From Candidatus Poribacteria bacterium (GTDB lineage: Bacteria > Poribacteria > WGA-4E > WGA-3G), in contig JAJEEK010000055.1 in assembly GCA_022821065.1 (NCBI GenBank), positions 1-64,000 on the forward strand: a DNA stretch of 64,000 nt, given 5' to 3'. The notes under the pieces are model-generated. The model made no database searches, was not told the DNA's origin, and saw nothing but the letters and a program-made list of their open reading frames with translations. Each line of letters opens with the position of its first letter. Within the stretch, counting starts at the first letter, position 1. Positions 24,464-34,296 of the stretch are shown in pieces. Both the position numbers and the translations under genes were made by a program.

Positions 24464-25993
24464 ATGAACCAATATCTTCAAATCACACTTTTTGGGCTTG
24501 CCATTTCGCTGATACCCACCGTTTTTAGCGTCAATGCGGAGCCTCCCCAAACCACGACTTCTCAGGTCAGTTATGGTTATTACCACTCCTTAAATGCGCT
24601 TGAAAGGTATCACCGTCTTTTATCTTCCGTTGCCCCCGAAGGACTCTATTACCATGGCAGGATGATAGCCACCGCAAATGTTGATAACACACCCGAAAAA
24701 GAGAATATTGTGCTAATCGTTGTGGGTCCAAAACCTCACACAGTATTCAGAAATACCAAAGACTTCGGTAACTGGAGCCACGCGTTTCTCCTCATTGCTA
24801 ACAACAAGGCAGGGAAACCGAAGAAAAAAGACTTATTTAAACTTTTTGATACAGGGACGCATCGGTTGGATGTCCCAGCGAAATCTATTGAACTTCATCG
24901 GCCACCCTTCGATTTGAAGCAATTGACGGATGTCTCCTTTAGACTCGTGGATGTCACCGGCAATGGCACTTTAGACATCTGGGTGGAATCTACATACGGG
25001 GTCGCGCTTATCTCTTTTCAGAATGGCGAATTCAAGGAAGTCTTCAGCAACTACACCGTGACCAGAGAGAAGATCGCAGAAACACCTGAGATCGAGACTT
25101 ACGGATACGATGTCCGGTTTGAACCTGAGGGGCAAAAATATCACCGTTTTTTGGCTACTCCCGCACCCGAAGGAACCTCTTACTGCACCCGGAAGACAGT
25201 CATCGCAAACATTGATGACACACCCGAAAAAGAGACCATTGTGCTGATGGTGGCTCAATCCGCAGAAGAATGGCGCTCATGGGTCCAAGCGTTCCTCCTT
25301 ATTGCTAAGGACGAGGCAGGCGTGCTGAAGAAAAAAGAGTTATTCAAACTTTTTGATGCTGGCACGCATCATTTTGATGTCCCCGGAAAAACCATTGAAG
25401 TTCAGGGCGCCCCCTTCGGTCCCCGGGAATGGACCGGGAGGAGTTCGCCTTGGGCTTTCAAGTGGGTTAGGTTTGAACTCGTCGATTTGACAGGTGATGG
25501 TATTTTAGACTTATGGCTTGAACAAGCCGAAGGGGCTGCTGTGATTTCTTTCCAGGATGGCGAATTCAAGGGAGTCTGTAGCGGTTATAGTTCTCCCAGA
25601 AGGGAAGACCCCATAGAATATATTGACCTCGATAATGACGGCATCTATGAAATCAAGATTCCTGACCGCATAGGTATCAGCGGTGTCCCTGGTGCGGCAT
25701 ATCCGCCATGGATGAGCCTCTACAAGTGGAATGGGAACACCTACGTCTTGGATAATGAAAGATTCTACGCCGAGAATGACGAGTTCCTCATTGGGTTATT
25801 GAACCTCTATAATCATGTGTTGATTCGACATGGAAGATTCGACGAATACAGTTTTTGCATCGGATTGGTCTTCTACTATCGCGGCAACGTTCCAATGGCG
25901 CGGAAGTATCTACAGTGGATCGCCAACCATGCAGAAAAACAACATTACGTTCACACCGCAGAAGAACTCTTGAAAAAACTACCACCGCACTGA
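24464..25993 (+). CDS. Exported repeat protein with DxDxDG motifs, tandem paralogue 3
   Basis: The product is 509 residues from the ATG at 24464, with the same GGAGACAAAAAAC leader as paralogue 2. Signal peptide, two long units, D-L-D-N-D-G-I-Y-E-I-K-I-P and the TPR-like tail are as in paralogue 1. The first unit's acidic loop reads D-V-T-G-N-G-T-L-D-I-W, a change from D-G to N-G that could weaken ion binding. The matching leaders of paralogues 2 and 3 point to duplication including the intergenic segment. Confidence 0.75.
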   Translation: MNQYLQITLFGLAISLIPTVFSVNAEPPQTTTSQVSYGYYHSLNALERYHRLLSSVAPEGLYYHGRMIATANVDNTPEKENIVLIVVGPKPHTVFRNTKDFGNWSHAFLLIANNKAGKPKKKDLFKLFDTGTHRLDVPAKSIELHRPPFDLKQLTDVSFRLVDVTGNGTLDIWVESTYGVALISFQNGEFKEVFSNYTVTREKIAETPEIETYGYDVRFEPEGQKYHRFLATPAPEGTSYCTRKTVIANIDDTPEKETIVLMVAQSAEEWRSWVQAFLLIAKDEAGVLKKKELFKLFDAGTHHFDVPGKTIEVQGAPFGPREWTGRSSPWAFKWVRFELVDLTGDGILDLWLEQAEGAAVISFQDGEFKGVCSGYSSPRREDPIEYIDLDNDGIYEIKIPDRIGISGVPGAAYPPWMSLYKWNGNTYVLDNERFYAENDEFLIGLLNLYNHVLIRHGRFDEYSFCIGLVFYYRGNVPMARKYLQWIANHAEKQHYVHTAEELLKKLPPH

Positions 25994-26024
25994 AAGCAGA
26001 CGCACAGAAAAGGAGACAACACCC

Positions 26025-27560
26025 GTGAAACAACACATTCAAAATACACTTTTTGGGCTTGCTATTTCCCTGATACTTACTGTTTCCGCGGTGAATGCGG
26101 ATACCGAAACGACGACTTCTCAGGTCAATTATGGCTATTACTACCTCCTTGATTATCTTAAGGAGTATTACCGCTTTTTACCTTCCCCCGCACCCGAAGG
26201 ACTCCATTACCATATCCGAATGACAGCAACTGGAAATATTGATGATACTCCCGAAAAAGAGACGATTGTGCTCATCGTTGTTGATACAAAACCGCGCGCC
26301 TTCTCCAGCAATGGTGCCTTATCCGACAACTGTGTCCAAGCGTTTCTCATTATTGCGAACTGGAAAGGATCAAAGATTGAAGAAAAAGCCTCCTTCAAAC
26401 TTTTTGACACGGGGACGCATCCGTTAGAGGTCCCGGCGGCGGAAGTCATCGAACTTCACAGTCCACCCTCCGGTTTCAAGCTGCCGACCGATGTTTCGCT
26501 TAGGCTCGCGGATGTGACAGACGATGGCACTTTAGATGTGTGGGTGAAATCTGCACACGGGGTCGCGCTCATCTCTTTTGAGGACGGAGCATTCAAGGAA
26601 GTCTTCAGCCGGTACCCGGTGACGAGAGAGAAACTCACAAAAACTGCTGAGATTGAGTATTACTACTACGATGTCCGGCACGAGCCTGAAGGTAAAAAGT
26701 ATCACCGCTTTTTGGCGACCCCAGCCCCGGAAGGTGCGTCTTACGGCACCCGGTGGAAAGCCGTCGCAAATATTGATGACACCCCCGAAAAAGAGAACAT
26801 TGTTCTCATGGTCGTTAATTCAAAAGAGGAATGGCGCGCATGGAGTCAAGCGTTTCTCCTCATTACTGAACCTGAGACCGAGAAAGACAGGTTTCCCAAG
26901 ACCAAAGCATTATTCACACTTTTTGGGGCGACGAGGCACGATTTGAAGGTCCCAACAAAAACGATTGAAGTTCAGAGTGCCCCTTTCGTCTTTCGGAAAC
27001 CTTGGAGCCGTGAGGATTGGAGTTTCCCACATGTCTCCTTTGACCTTGTTGATCTGACAGGTGATGGGATTTTAGACATCTGGGTTGAGCATTACGAAGG
27101 TGCGGCTGTCATTTCTTTCCAAGAGGGTGAGTTCAAAGAAGTCTGCAGTGCTTATAGTTCTACCGGAAGGGAGGACCCGATGGAATACATTGACCTCGAT
27201 AACGATGGGATCTATGAAATCAAAATTCCTGACAGAATATATATTGACAGTGGACCGTCAGGGGCGGCCCCGGAATGGATGAGCCTCTACGAGTGGGATG
27301 GCACGACTTACGTCTTGAATAACGAAAGGTTCTATGCCAACAATGACGAGTTCCTCAATCGGGCATTGAGCAACTATAATTGGTGGCCCCAGGGCTATGG
27401 CAAATCTGAGGAACAAACATTCTACATCGGATTAATATACTACTATCAGGATAACGCACCAATGGCGAGAGAGTTTCTACAGTGGGTCGTCAAAAATGGG
27501 AAAAAACAAGATTATAGAAAAGCCGCTGAAGACTTCTTGAAAAAGTTGCCACACCACTGA
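26025..27560 (+). CDS. Exported repeat protein with DxDxDG motifs, tandem paralogue 4
   Basis: The 511-residue product starts at a GTG with AAAGGAGA nine bases upstream. It has the same architecture as paralogues 1 and 3. It is the most diverged copy: the first acidic loop is D-V-T-D-D-G-T-L-D-V-W, and the tail has Y-Y-Y-Q-D-N-A-P-M-A-R-E-F-L-Q-W. No cytoplasmic function is suggested; cell-surface or periplasmic location is inferred from the signal peptide. Confidence 0.75.
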   Translation: MKQHIQNTLFGLAISLILTVSAVNADTETTTSQVNYGYYYLLDYLKEYYRFLPSPAPEGLHYHIRMTATGNIDDTPEKETIVLIVVDTKPRAFSSNGALSDNCVQAFLIIANWKGSKIEEKASFKLFDTGTHPLEVPAAEVIELHSPPSGFKLPTDVSLRLADVTDDGTLDVWVKSAHGVALISFEDGAFKEVFSRYPVTREKLTKTAEIEYYYYDVRHEPEGKKYHRFLATPAPEGASYGTRWKAVANIDDTPEKENIVLMVVNSKEEWRAWSQAFLLITEPETEKDRFPKTKALFTLFGATRHDLKVPTKTIEVQSAPFVFRKPWSREDWSFPHVSFDLVDLTGDGILDIWVEHYEGAAVISFQEGEFKEVCSAYSSTGREDPMEYIDLDNDGIYEIKIPDRIYIDSGPSGAAPEWMSLYEWDGTTYVLNNERFYANNDEFLNRALSNYNWWPQGYGKSEEQTFYIGLIYYYQDNAPMAREFLQWVVKNGKKQDYRKAAEDFLKKLPHH

Positions 27561-27593
27561 AAATCAGACATACCCAATCGGCGGCAAAACATC

Positions 27594-27663
27594 CTGTCTG
27601 TGTAAGTCCTATTCAATTTTTTTTTATATTATGCACGTTTTCGAGAATAAAATGTGTCTTTAT
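27594..27663 (+). promoter_or_regulatory. Family A repeat end and conserved upstream box of the ECF fusion gene
   Basis: A family A end (TGTGTAAGTCCTA) is followed by a T-run and then ATGCACGTTTTC and ATGTGTCTTTA separated by about 9 bases (27630-27663). The same two blocks, at the same spacing, lie at 21218-21257 upstream of the dead WD40 gene. It could be a regulatory region carried along with this class of genes. No -10/-35 pair is obvious. An inverted repeat CTATCC/GGATAG lies at about 27723-27747. Confidence 0.4.
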
Positions 27664-27781
27664 AAAAAATATAATTAGCGGACCGAGAATAAGTAAATTT
27701 CGGAAAAACTGAAAGGGGTGTTCTATCCAAAAAGTAACGGATAGGCAAGAGACCCAAATCTATTCATCATGGAGCAAGACA

Positions 27782-29980
27782 ATGATAGAAGAAGATGTTC
27801 AACTCATCCACAGAATTTTGTCGGGTGATGATGCAGCTTTCACTGCTTTAGTCCGAAAATATCAGAAAAGTGTACATGCTTTGGCATGGCGGAAGATCGG
27901 TGATTTCCACTATGCCGAAGAGGTTACGCAAGACATTTTCCTCCAAGTCTATAATAGACTTTCAACGCTTAAAGATCCGCGACAATTCGCTGGCTGGCTT
28001 TATGTTATGACAAGTCGTCGCTGTAGCAACTGGCGGCGCGACAATAAATCAAGGCTACAATTGCTGGAGACGATAGCTATGGACGCAGTTAATAAATCTG
28101 CATACGCGCGTTATATATCAGAGCAACGCGAAGCTGAATCTATTGAAAACCGCCAGAAGTTTGTCAAGAAATTGATTGATAAACTTCCTGAGAGCGAACG
28201 CACTGTCATGACGCTCTACTATCTCGGTGAGATGACGACGCGAGAGATTAGCAGGTTTCTTGGTGTTTCTGTGAACACGATTACGAGTCGTCTGCAGCGG
28301 GCACGCCGCCGTTTACAACAGGACGAAACACTCTTGATACAAGAGACGCTCGGAAGTTTTCAACTCTCTGCTGACCTTTCAGAAACCATCACCGAGAAAA
28401 TAGCCGATATGAAACCGATCGCGTCGTCGCCTACAAAATCGCCTATTCCGTGGCTCGCCTTCGGCGCGGCTGCAATTTTGGTGATGCTGATGCTCGGACT
28501 TAGCAACAGATACCTTATCCGTTTTCAGAAACCCTATAGTTTCGAAGCAGCCTCTGAACCTACTATTGAGATCGTTGATACCAATATCGTTCTTGATATT
28601 GCGTCAAAATCTGCTGCGCGAAATCGGGCGGGACGTGCTGTGAATGTTGGTAAAAGTAGTAGTTTCGGTTTACAAACTTCTGCAAGTGAGGCAATACCGA
28701 ATGCCTCAGAGGATGCCCTTAGAGTTTCGGAGACACACTGGATGCCGGATCCTGCACTCCGACAGGCAGTTCGAGAAAAACTTGATATTCCGGCAGATGT
28801 CCCTTTGACCCCGGCGTATCTTCAACAACACTTAACAAGTCTCGATGTGCGATATGAAGGAATTGTTGATCTTACAGGCTTAGAGCATGCGACGGATTTG
28901 CAGGCACTTGTTCTGATAGAAAACAAGATTCACGATCTATCTCCTTTGTCTGGTCTAACGAAACTCGGTTTTCTTGATTTGGGAGGCAACCAGATTTCAG
29001 ACTTACGTCCGCTCGCAGCACTCACACGTTTAGAGACTTTACACATTTGGCGGAACACGATAGAAGATATTTCACCACTCGCTGGGTTAGTCAATCTGAA
29101 GACGTTGTTGATAGAGAATAATGATATCAAGGATTTTTCGCCCCTCGATGCGTTGCGTCACTTAGAGGTTGTAAACATTAATGGCAATTTTCGGGTCGCC
29201 GATTATATATCAAGGGTTGCAGTAGCCCCTCGTATCAAAGATAGGGATTACCCTTCGATCTTTGCGGCGTGGTCGGGCAACGATATTCTCAACTTACCAA
29301 ACTTGTCTGATGATGAGAAACTCATATATCACGATCTATTTTGGAGTGGACCGGAGTTTCACCTGCAATGGCATCCTACACCTGAAGGGCTTCGACTCTT
29401 TGGTAGAATAGACGATGCTTATTGGAAAAGAGAATATTTTCTTTCACAAAATCCTAACTTTATAAGACTTGTGACTCTTGACTACACCGATACCGATCCT
29501 GCGGATTACCCTGAAGATTGGCCATATTGGATAAAAGATGAGAACGGCAATCGCGTTCGAGCTTCCGCTGGTGATTTAGACTTGCTGATAGACTTTACAC
29601 ACCCTGTCGTGCAGGATATTCTCGTTCAGAAAGCCATTGCCGCAGCAAAATGTGGTCTCTACGACGGTATCTTCTTGGGTGGGTGGCAGGAGGATCAGGA
29701 AACGCTTCATAATGATCAAGGTGTTTATTATAGAAATGTTCAAGCCGAGGGGTCGGCAAGAATATCCATGGTGCGCCGTATACGTGAGGCTGTTGGTGAC
29801 GATTTTCTGATTATTGTCAAAACGGACCAGCATAAAGCCCCCTTTCTGCGCCCTACGTTAATGGGATGTTCATGGAAGCGATTCAGGACGAACAGGCCCC
29901 AGGTTACACGCATGCTGGGCTCCGTGAAATTGAAAGCACGTTGTTATGGTCGGAGCAGAATTTCCGTGAACCGCGAGTAA
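27782..29980 (+). pseudogene. ECF sigma factor-TM-LRR-glycosidase-like fusion, 5' part before a frameshift
   Basis: The frame encodes an ECF sigma-70 factor (residues 1-185: region 2 with Y-A-E-E-V-T-Q-D-I-F-L-Q-V-Y-N-R-L, region 4 with L-P-E-S-E-R-T-V-M-T-L-Y-Y-L-G-E-M-T-T-R-E-I). After it come a transmembrane span near 220-242 and leucine-rich repeats (about 350-460, S-P-L-S-G-L-T-K-L-G-F-L-D-L-G-G-N-Q). A glycosidase-like TIM-barrel region begins near 520 (L-Y-D-G-I-F-L-G-G-W). True homology stops at about 29843, where one base seems to be missing from a T run; the last 45 residues are out of frame. The reading frame continues in the segment 29845-30456. Confidence 0.75.
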
Positions 29981-30456
29981 ATGCGCTTGAAGGGCGTGGT
30001 ATATCGCTTGCGCCAGCAGATTCCCTGCGTAACCAGCAAATGATGCGTGTCATTACAACCCTGAGCCTCACACATTCTGATGGCTACGTTTGCTATGACA
30101 TAGGGGTAAGGGGCATAAACCATGAACATGCATACGAGATCTGGCCGGAACATGAGAGGGCACATATAGACGGTAAATCGCATCATCACAACCACCAACA
30201 CTATTGGTATCCGTTCTGGGATGCGCCGCTGGGTCGCCCTGTGGGGGAGAAGGCACAACTTTATTATAATAGTGGTAAGGGACATGCGGTTGAGGGGTTA
30301 TTTATGCGTGAGTTCACCAATGGTTGGGCGGTCTACAATCGCAGCGGAAAGGAACAGGATATACAACTCCCCATGCAAGTCACCGGTGTCGCAAGCGGGA
30401 TTATTGGTGTTAATCACACCCTCTCTGATTTAGACGGTGAAATTTATCTGAAATAG
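29845..30456 (+). pseudogene. ECF-LRR-glycosidase fusion, 3' part after the frameshift
   Basis: Shifted by one frame, this continues the barrel without a gap: S-A-P-Y-V-N-G-M-F-M-E, then L-S-L-T-H-S-D-G-Y-V-C-Y-D and a beta-rich C-terminus (Y-N-S-G-K-G-H-A-V-E-G-L-F-M-R-E-F-T-N-G-W-A-V-Y-N-R-S-G). It resembles hypothetical glycosyl hydrolase families with a TIM barrel; catalytic residues are not assigned. The frame ends at a TAG (30454-30456), after which a dockerin-like pair continues in the same frame. Confidence 0.7.
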
Positions 30457-30615
30457 ATAGATGCATCTGCGGATGTCAACAGCGATGGTGTTGTGAATAT
30501 CCAGGACTTAGTGATTGTTGCGAATGCGCTTGGCGAAGCAGAACTTGATCTCAATGGTGATGGTGTTGTGAATATTCAGGACTTGGTTATTGTTGCGAAT
30601 GCGTTTGATGGCTAA
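30457..30615 (+). pseudogene. Dockerin-like duplicated calcium motif after an in-frame TAG
   Basis: Directly after the TAG and in the same frame, 52 residues are open: two near-identical segments, D-V-N-S-D-G-V-V-N-I-Q-D-L-V-I-V-A-N-A-L-G and D-L-N-G-D-G-V-V-N-I-Q-D-L-V-I-V-A-N-A-F. This is the paired F-hand pattern of type I dockerins. It has no start codon or ribosome site of its own, so it looks like the original C-terminus of the fusion, cut off by a nonsense change or reached by readthrough. Confidence 0.7.
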
Positions 30616-30688
30616 CACAAAAGGATGCTTAAAATAAAAATAAAGGGAAATCTGTATGAAAATACGACTTACATTCAGGAGGCATGTA

Positions 30689-32650
30689 ATGAAAAAATAC
30701 ACAACGATAAAAAACAGGAACATTCTGACTGTTTTAATACTCATTCTCTTTTCAACGTTCTTTCCTCCTACGGTTTTTGCCCAAGACTCACACCAGTGGC
30801 GTTTGCCCGAAGGCGCGATAGAATGGTTCGGGAAGGGACGCATCTACGATATGCAGTATTCACCAGACGGTACGCGGCTCGCTGTCGCCACTTCTATAGG
30901 GATTTGGATATACGATGCCACCACCTATCAACCCCTTCATTTCCTGAAGAAACACGAATACCTTGTTGAACGTATCGTTTTCAGTCCGGACGGAAGCATC
31001 CTGGCAAGCGAGGCGCGATTCGACGACATCCATCTTTGGGATGTCAACACGGGAAAACATAAATATAAACTTGACCACCCGGGCGGTATCAAACATTTCG
31101 ACTTCAGTGCGGATGGACGAACACTCGTGACATTGGGTAGGGGGCGCCCATTCATAAGTACCATTCTTTATGACGTAGATTCAGGTGCTGAAAAGCAGAT
31201 CAAAGAAATGCGGATGACTGATATAGACTTTGTTCAGGCTTATCATAAGACCTTCGATCGGAAAAATAATATACTGGCAACTGGGGAATTGGACAACACA
31301 ATCTATTTGTGGGATTTAGGTGAAGGTGTCCGCAAGAAGACTTTTGAAGGAGACAGCGGAAGTCTTTATAGCCTCGCGTTCAGTCCGGATGGCAAAACAG
31401 TGGCGGGCGGCGGCGAAAGCTACCCTCACCAGGATGAAGATGGGAATTTCCGTGGTGAAGGGAGGCTTGATGTGTGGGACGTGGTGAAAGGGGAACGGAA
31501 ACATAAATTTTCTGGTAAAAATATGTTTAGTATTCGGAGCCTCGCCTTTAGTCCGGATAGCGGTCTATTAGCCGCGGGTGATCAGTTCGGGAAGATCCAC
31601 TTGGTAGATCCAAACACAGGCAAAAAGATAAAAAGACTTGAAGGACATAGCAAAAGGGTTGATGCCATCTCCTTTAGTTCCGATATGCGGACATTTGCGA
31701 GTGGCAGTATAGACGGCACCCTCTATATTTGGGATGTTGCGTCCGGCGAAAAAAAGCTGACAATTGATGGATTTGTCAATCCGTTCACAAGTGCTGGGAG
31801 TTTTGGCGTGAGTGCGGATGGCAAAACAATCGCAGCATGGGGCAGCGGTCAGGGGGTCTGTTTATGGAATGCAACAGCGGGTGAACGTAGAAAAACGCCT
31901 ATCAAGAACTTATTCGGGCATCATCACCTCGGGGGTTCCCCGTATGATAAGGACGGAAATTTCATTGTAGCTAAGAAGGCTGATTGGTTCACGTGGGATC
32001 GAGGCGAAGTGGAACCAACGGTTTTCACGTTACAATCGCCGTCAGGTATTTTGAGTTACGCCTTTAGCCCGGATAGAAATAGAATCATAATTGGGAATGC
32101 GGATGGGACCTTCCGAATATTTGATATGGATAGGCGAGACTATCAAAAGCAGTACATGGCGGTACACAAGGGCGGTGTCGTAGGTGTGGCATACAGTCCG
32201 GATGGCAAAACTATTGTCAGTGCGAGTGCGGATAAGACTATCAAATTGTGGGACGCGAACACGATAACGAAAAAGAAGGTTTTTTCAGGTGGTATGGATG
32301 CCCTCACAGATATGGCGTTGCGTCCGGATGGCAAAACCATCGCTGCCGTAGATAACACAGAAACGATCTATTTGTGGGATATGGAGACAGGCGCGCACAA
32401 GAAGTTGCACACAGCGCATGCGGCGGGGGTCTTAAGTGTTGCGTTCAGTGCGGATGGGAAACGGCTTGCAGTTGGTGGTGTAGATGGTGTTGTCACTGTT
32501 TTAGATGCGGCATCAGGCACATCTCAGCAGCGGTTCACGGGGCATCAAGCACCGGTGAAGGTTGTTGGGTTCGCCGCGGACGGGAAAGTGCTTGCAAGTA
32601 TGAGTGATGATGGTATTTTCTTTTTGTGGGATGTCGCTGCAACAGAATAG
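30689..32650 (+). CDS. Exported WD40-repeat protein
   Basis: The product is 653 residues from the ATG at 30689, six bases after a perfect AGGAGG; the longer frame starts upstream of that site. The signal peptide is K-K-Y-T-T-I-K-N-R-N plus a hydrophobic core (I-L-T-V-L-I-L-I-L-F) ending near V-F-A-Q-D. The rest is about twelve WD40 blades (F-S-P-D-G-K-T-V-A-x-G-G, L-Y-I-W-D-V-A-S-G, I-K-L-W-D-A-N-T), enough for two propellers. Likely an extracytoplasmic binding scaffold. The downstream remnant at 32762 suggests it once ended in a dockerin-like module. Confidence 0.9.
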   Translation: MKKYTTIKNRNILTVLILILFSTFFPPTVFAQDSHQWRLPEGAIEWFGKGRIYDMQYSPDGTRLAVATSIGIWIYDATTYQPLHFLKKHEYLVERIVFSPDGSILASEARFDDIHLWDVNTGKHKYKLDHPGGIKHFDFSADGRTLVTLGRGRPFISTILYDVDSGAEKQIKEMRMTDIDFVQAYHKTFDRKNNILATGELDNTIYLWDLGEGVRKKTFEGDSGSLYSLAFSPDGKTVAGGGESYPHQDEDGNFRGEGRLDVWDVVKGERKHKFSGKNMFSIRSLAFSPDSGLLAAGDQFGKIHLVDPNTGKKIKRLEGHSKRVDAISFSSDMRTFASGSIDGTLYIWDVASGEKKLTIDGFVNPFTSAGSFGVSADGKTIAAWGSGQGVCLWNATAGERRKTPIKNLFGHHHLGGSPYDKDGNFIVAKKADWFTWDRGEVEPTVFTLQSPSGILSYAFSPDRNRIIIGNADGTFRIFDMDRRDYQKQYMAVHKGGVVGVAYSPDGKTIVSASADKTIKLWDANTITKKKVFSGGMDALTDMALRPDGKTIAAVDNTETIYLWDMETGAHKKLHTAHAAGVLSVAFSADGKRLAVGGVDGVVTVLDAASGTSQQRFTGHQAPVKVVGFAADGKVLASMSDDGIFFLWDVAATE

Positions 32651-32761
32651 GGTGTGTTTTGTATGCAGTTATTTCTGCGCGATTTAGTCAAATCGGCTGA
32701 AGCGAAAAGGTGGATACCACCAGAAGCCGAGTAAAGTACCCACCTTATCTGTCCAACGGCG

Positions 32762-32947
32762 TCAACTGATCTTAACAGCGATGGTGTCGTCACTATCTTG
32801 GATTTAGTCATTGGTGCAAATGCCTTTGACGAACAACAACCGGATCCTAATGGCGATAGTGTCGTCAACATTCTCGATCTTGATCTTGTGATTGAAGTTC
32901 CATCACAGCCAAATCGTAAGTACTATCTAAATACCATATTTTTTTAA
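32762..32947 (+). pseudogene. Orphan dockerin-like remnant
   Basis: A 61-codon open stretch without a start reads D-L-N-S-D-G-V-V-T-I-L-D-L-V-I-G-A-N-A-F, then D-P-N-G-D-S-V-V-N-I-L-D-L-D-L-V-I-E. It is a degraded dockerin pair (second loop has D-S for D-G). It lies 110 bases after the WD40 gene and its end overlaps the convergent regulator gene. Confidence 0.65.
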
Positions 32948-34192
32948 TTTTCTTTGCAAGGTCCGTATGCCAATTTCCAATACTTGTGAGGTTTTTGTCC
33001 GATTCTCGTCAAGCCATGCCAAAGTTTCACGGATGAACGTTTCTTCCATTGCTTTAAGTGTCGTGCCGAGGGGAACACTTACGTTTTGCTCGTCTTCAAA
33101 TGTAGAAATTTCTCTGGAGATACTCACGGATGTCTTTTGATACATCCGAATATTTTCGGGTAGATGCTCCGGTAAAAGAATTCCGCCTTTGGCAGCATAG
33201 GATGCCGTTTGAACAGTGTTTTCTAACTCGCGAATATTCCCGGGCCAAGGATAACTTTTGAGGAGAACCAAAGTGCGCGGCGCGACTTGAAAAATTTCTG
33301 ATTCATAGGACAGACGATGTTTTTTGAGAAAGTGTTCGACTAAACCCTCGATATCTTCCTGCCGTTCCGACAGTGCTGGCAGAGATATAGAGACAACATC
33401 CAATCGATAATAGAGGTCTTCACGAAATGTCTTATCTTTAACGGCTTGTGCGAGATCTCGGTTGGTAGCTGCTACGATTCGGACATCTACCGGAATTGGT
33501 TTTTCACCACCGACGCGTTCAATTTCACCATTTTCAATAGCACGTAACAATTTCGGTTGTATAACAAGTGGCATCTCCCCAATTTCATCAAGGAACAGTG
33601 TCCCTTTGTTTGCCCTTTCAAACTTACCGATATGGCGTGCATTCGCGCTCGTAAATGCGCCTCTCTCATGCCCAAATAGATCACTCTCCAATAAGTGCTC
33701 CGGTATCGCTGCACAATTGACAGAAACCATCTTTCCTGACCTACCACTGTTTTTATGTAAGGCACGCGCGATCATCTCCTTACCTGTTCCGGTCTGGCCA
33801 CAAATCAGAACTTTCAGGGGTGTAGCTGAGAATTTCTCAATTTGTTGAAGAATCTTAAACATCTGTGGACTCGTTCCAATGATCTCTTTATAGTCTCCAT
33901 GCAAAGTACCTCTTGCGGGTATAGTTTGAAATGCTTCCGCCCGGGCAATTCCAGATGTCCTATCTTCTTGTTCCTGCAACATCGGTAAATCAATATTATC
34001 CGCCGAGGTAACCCTTAAGATTGCATCGTACTCAAGAGATGAGGTACTCGCTCCAGGATCGGTGTCGATAGAAATTTTGTACCCTATCTGTTCGAGCTCA
34101 CCTTCTAACTTTTTTGCTACATCTGGCATATCACTAACAATAACAATACGCGTCTCACTATTGGAATTCTCTTTCCTAATTGGGTCCTCCAT
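32927..34192 (-). CDS. Sigma-54-dependent transcriptional activator (NtrC-type AAA+) with degenerate receiver
   Basis: The 421-residue product has a receiver-like N-terminus (about 12-75: I-V-I-V-S-D-M, Y-D-A-I-L-R-V-T) that lacks an Asp at the usual phosphorylation site. The AAA+ core has Walker A G-Q-T-G-T-G-K-E (132-139), the sigma-54 contact loop G-A-F-T-S-A (178-183; consensus G-A-F-T-G-A), Walker B L-F-L-D-E-I-G-E and R-E-D-L-Y-Y-R-L. A Fis-type HTH closes the protein (T-S-Q-V-L-E-I-G-I-R-T-L-Q-R-K-L-K). It activates sigma-54 polymerase; the three sigma-54 promoters at 38.2-42.8 kb are candidate targets. GAGG lies 6 bases before the ATG. Confidence 0.9.
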   Translation of the reverse strand: MEDPIRKENSNSETRIVIVSDMPDVAKKLEGELEQIGYKISIDTDPGASTSSLEYDAILRVTSADNIDLPMLQEQEDRTSGIARAEAFQTIPARGTLHGDYKEIIGTSPQMFKILQQIEKFSATPLKVLICGQTGTGKEMIARALHKNSGRSGKMVSVNCAAIPEHLLESDLFGHERGAFTSANARHIGKFERANKGTLFLDEIGEMPLVIQPKLLRAIENGEIERVGGEKPIPVDVRIVAATNRDLAQAVKDKTFREDLYYRLDVVSISLPALSERQEDIEGLVEHFLKKHRLSYESEIFQVAPRTLVLLKSYPWPGNIRELENTVQTASYAAKGGILLPEHLPENIRMYQKTSVSISREISTFEDEQNVSVPLGTTLKAMEETFIRETLAWLDENRTKTSQVLEIGIRTLQRKLKKYGI

Positions 34193-34296
34193 TTTGTCCT
34201 CACTGTTCTTGGCGTTTAAGACACTTGAACGGATTTTAATAAATTTACCTTAGAATGTATCAATTCGATAGAGGTGATAGAGACCTATAACAAGTA

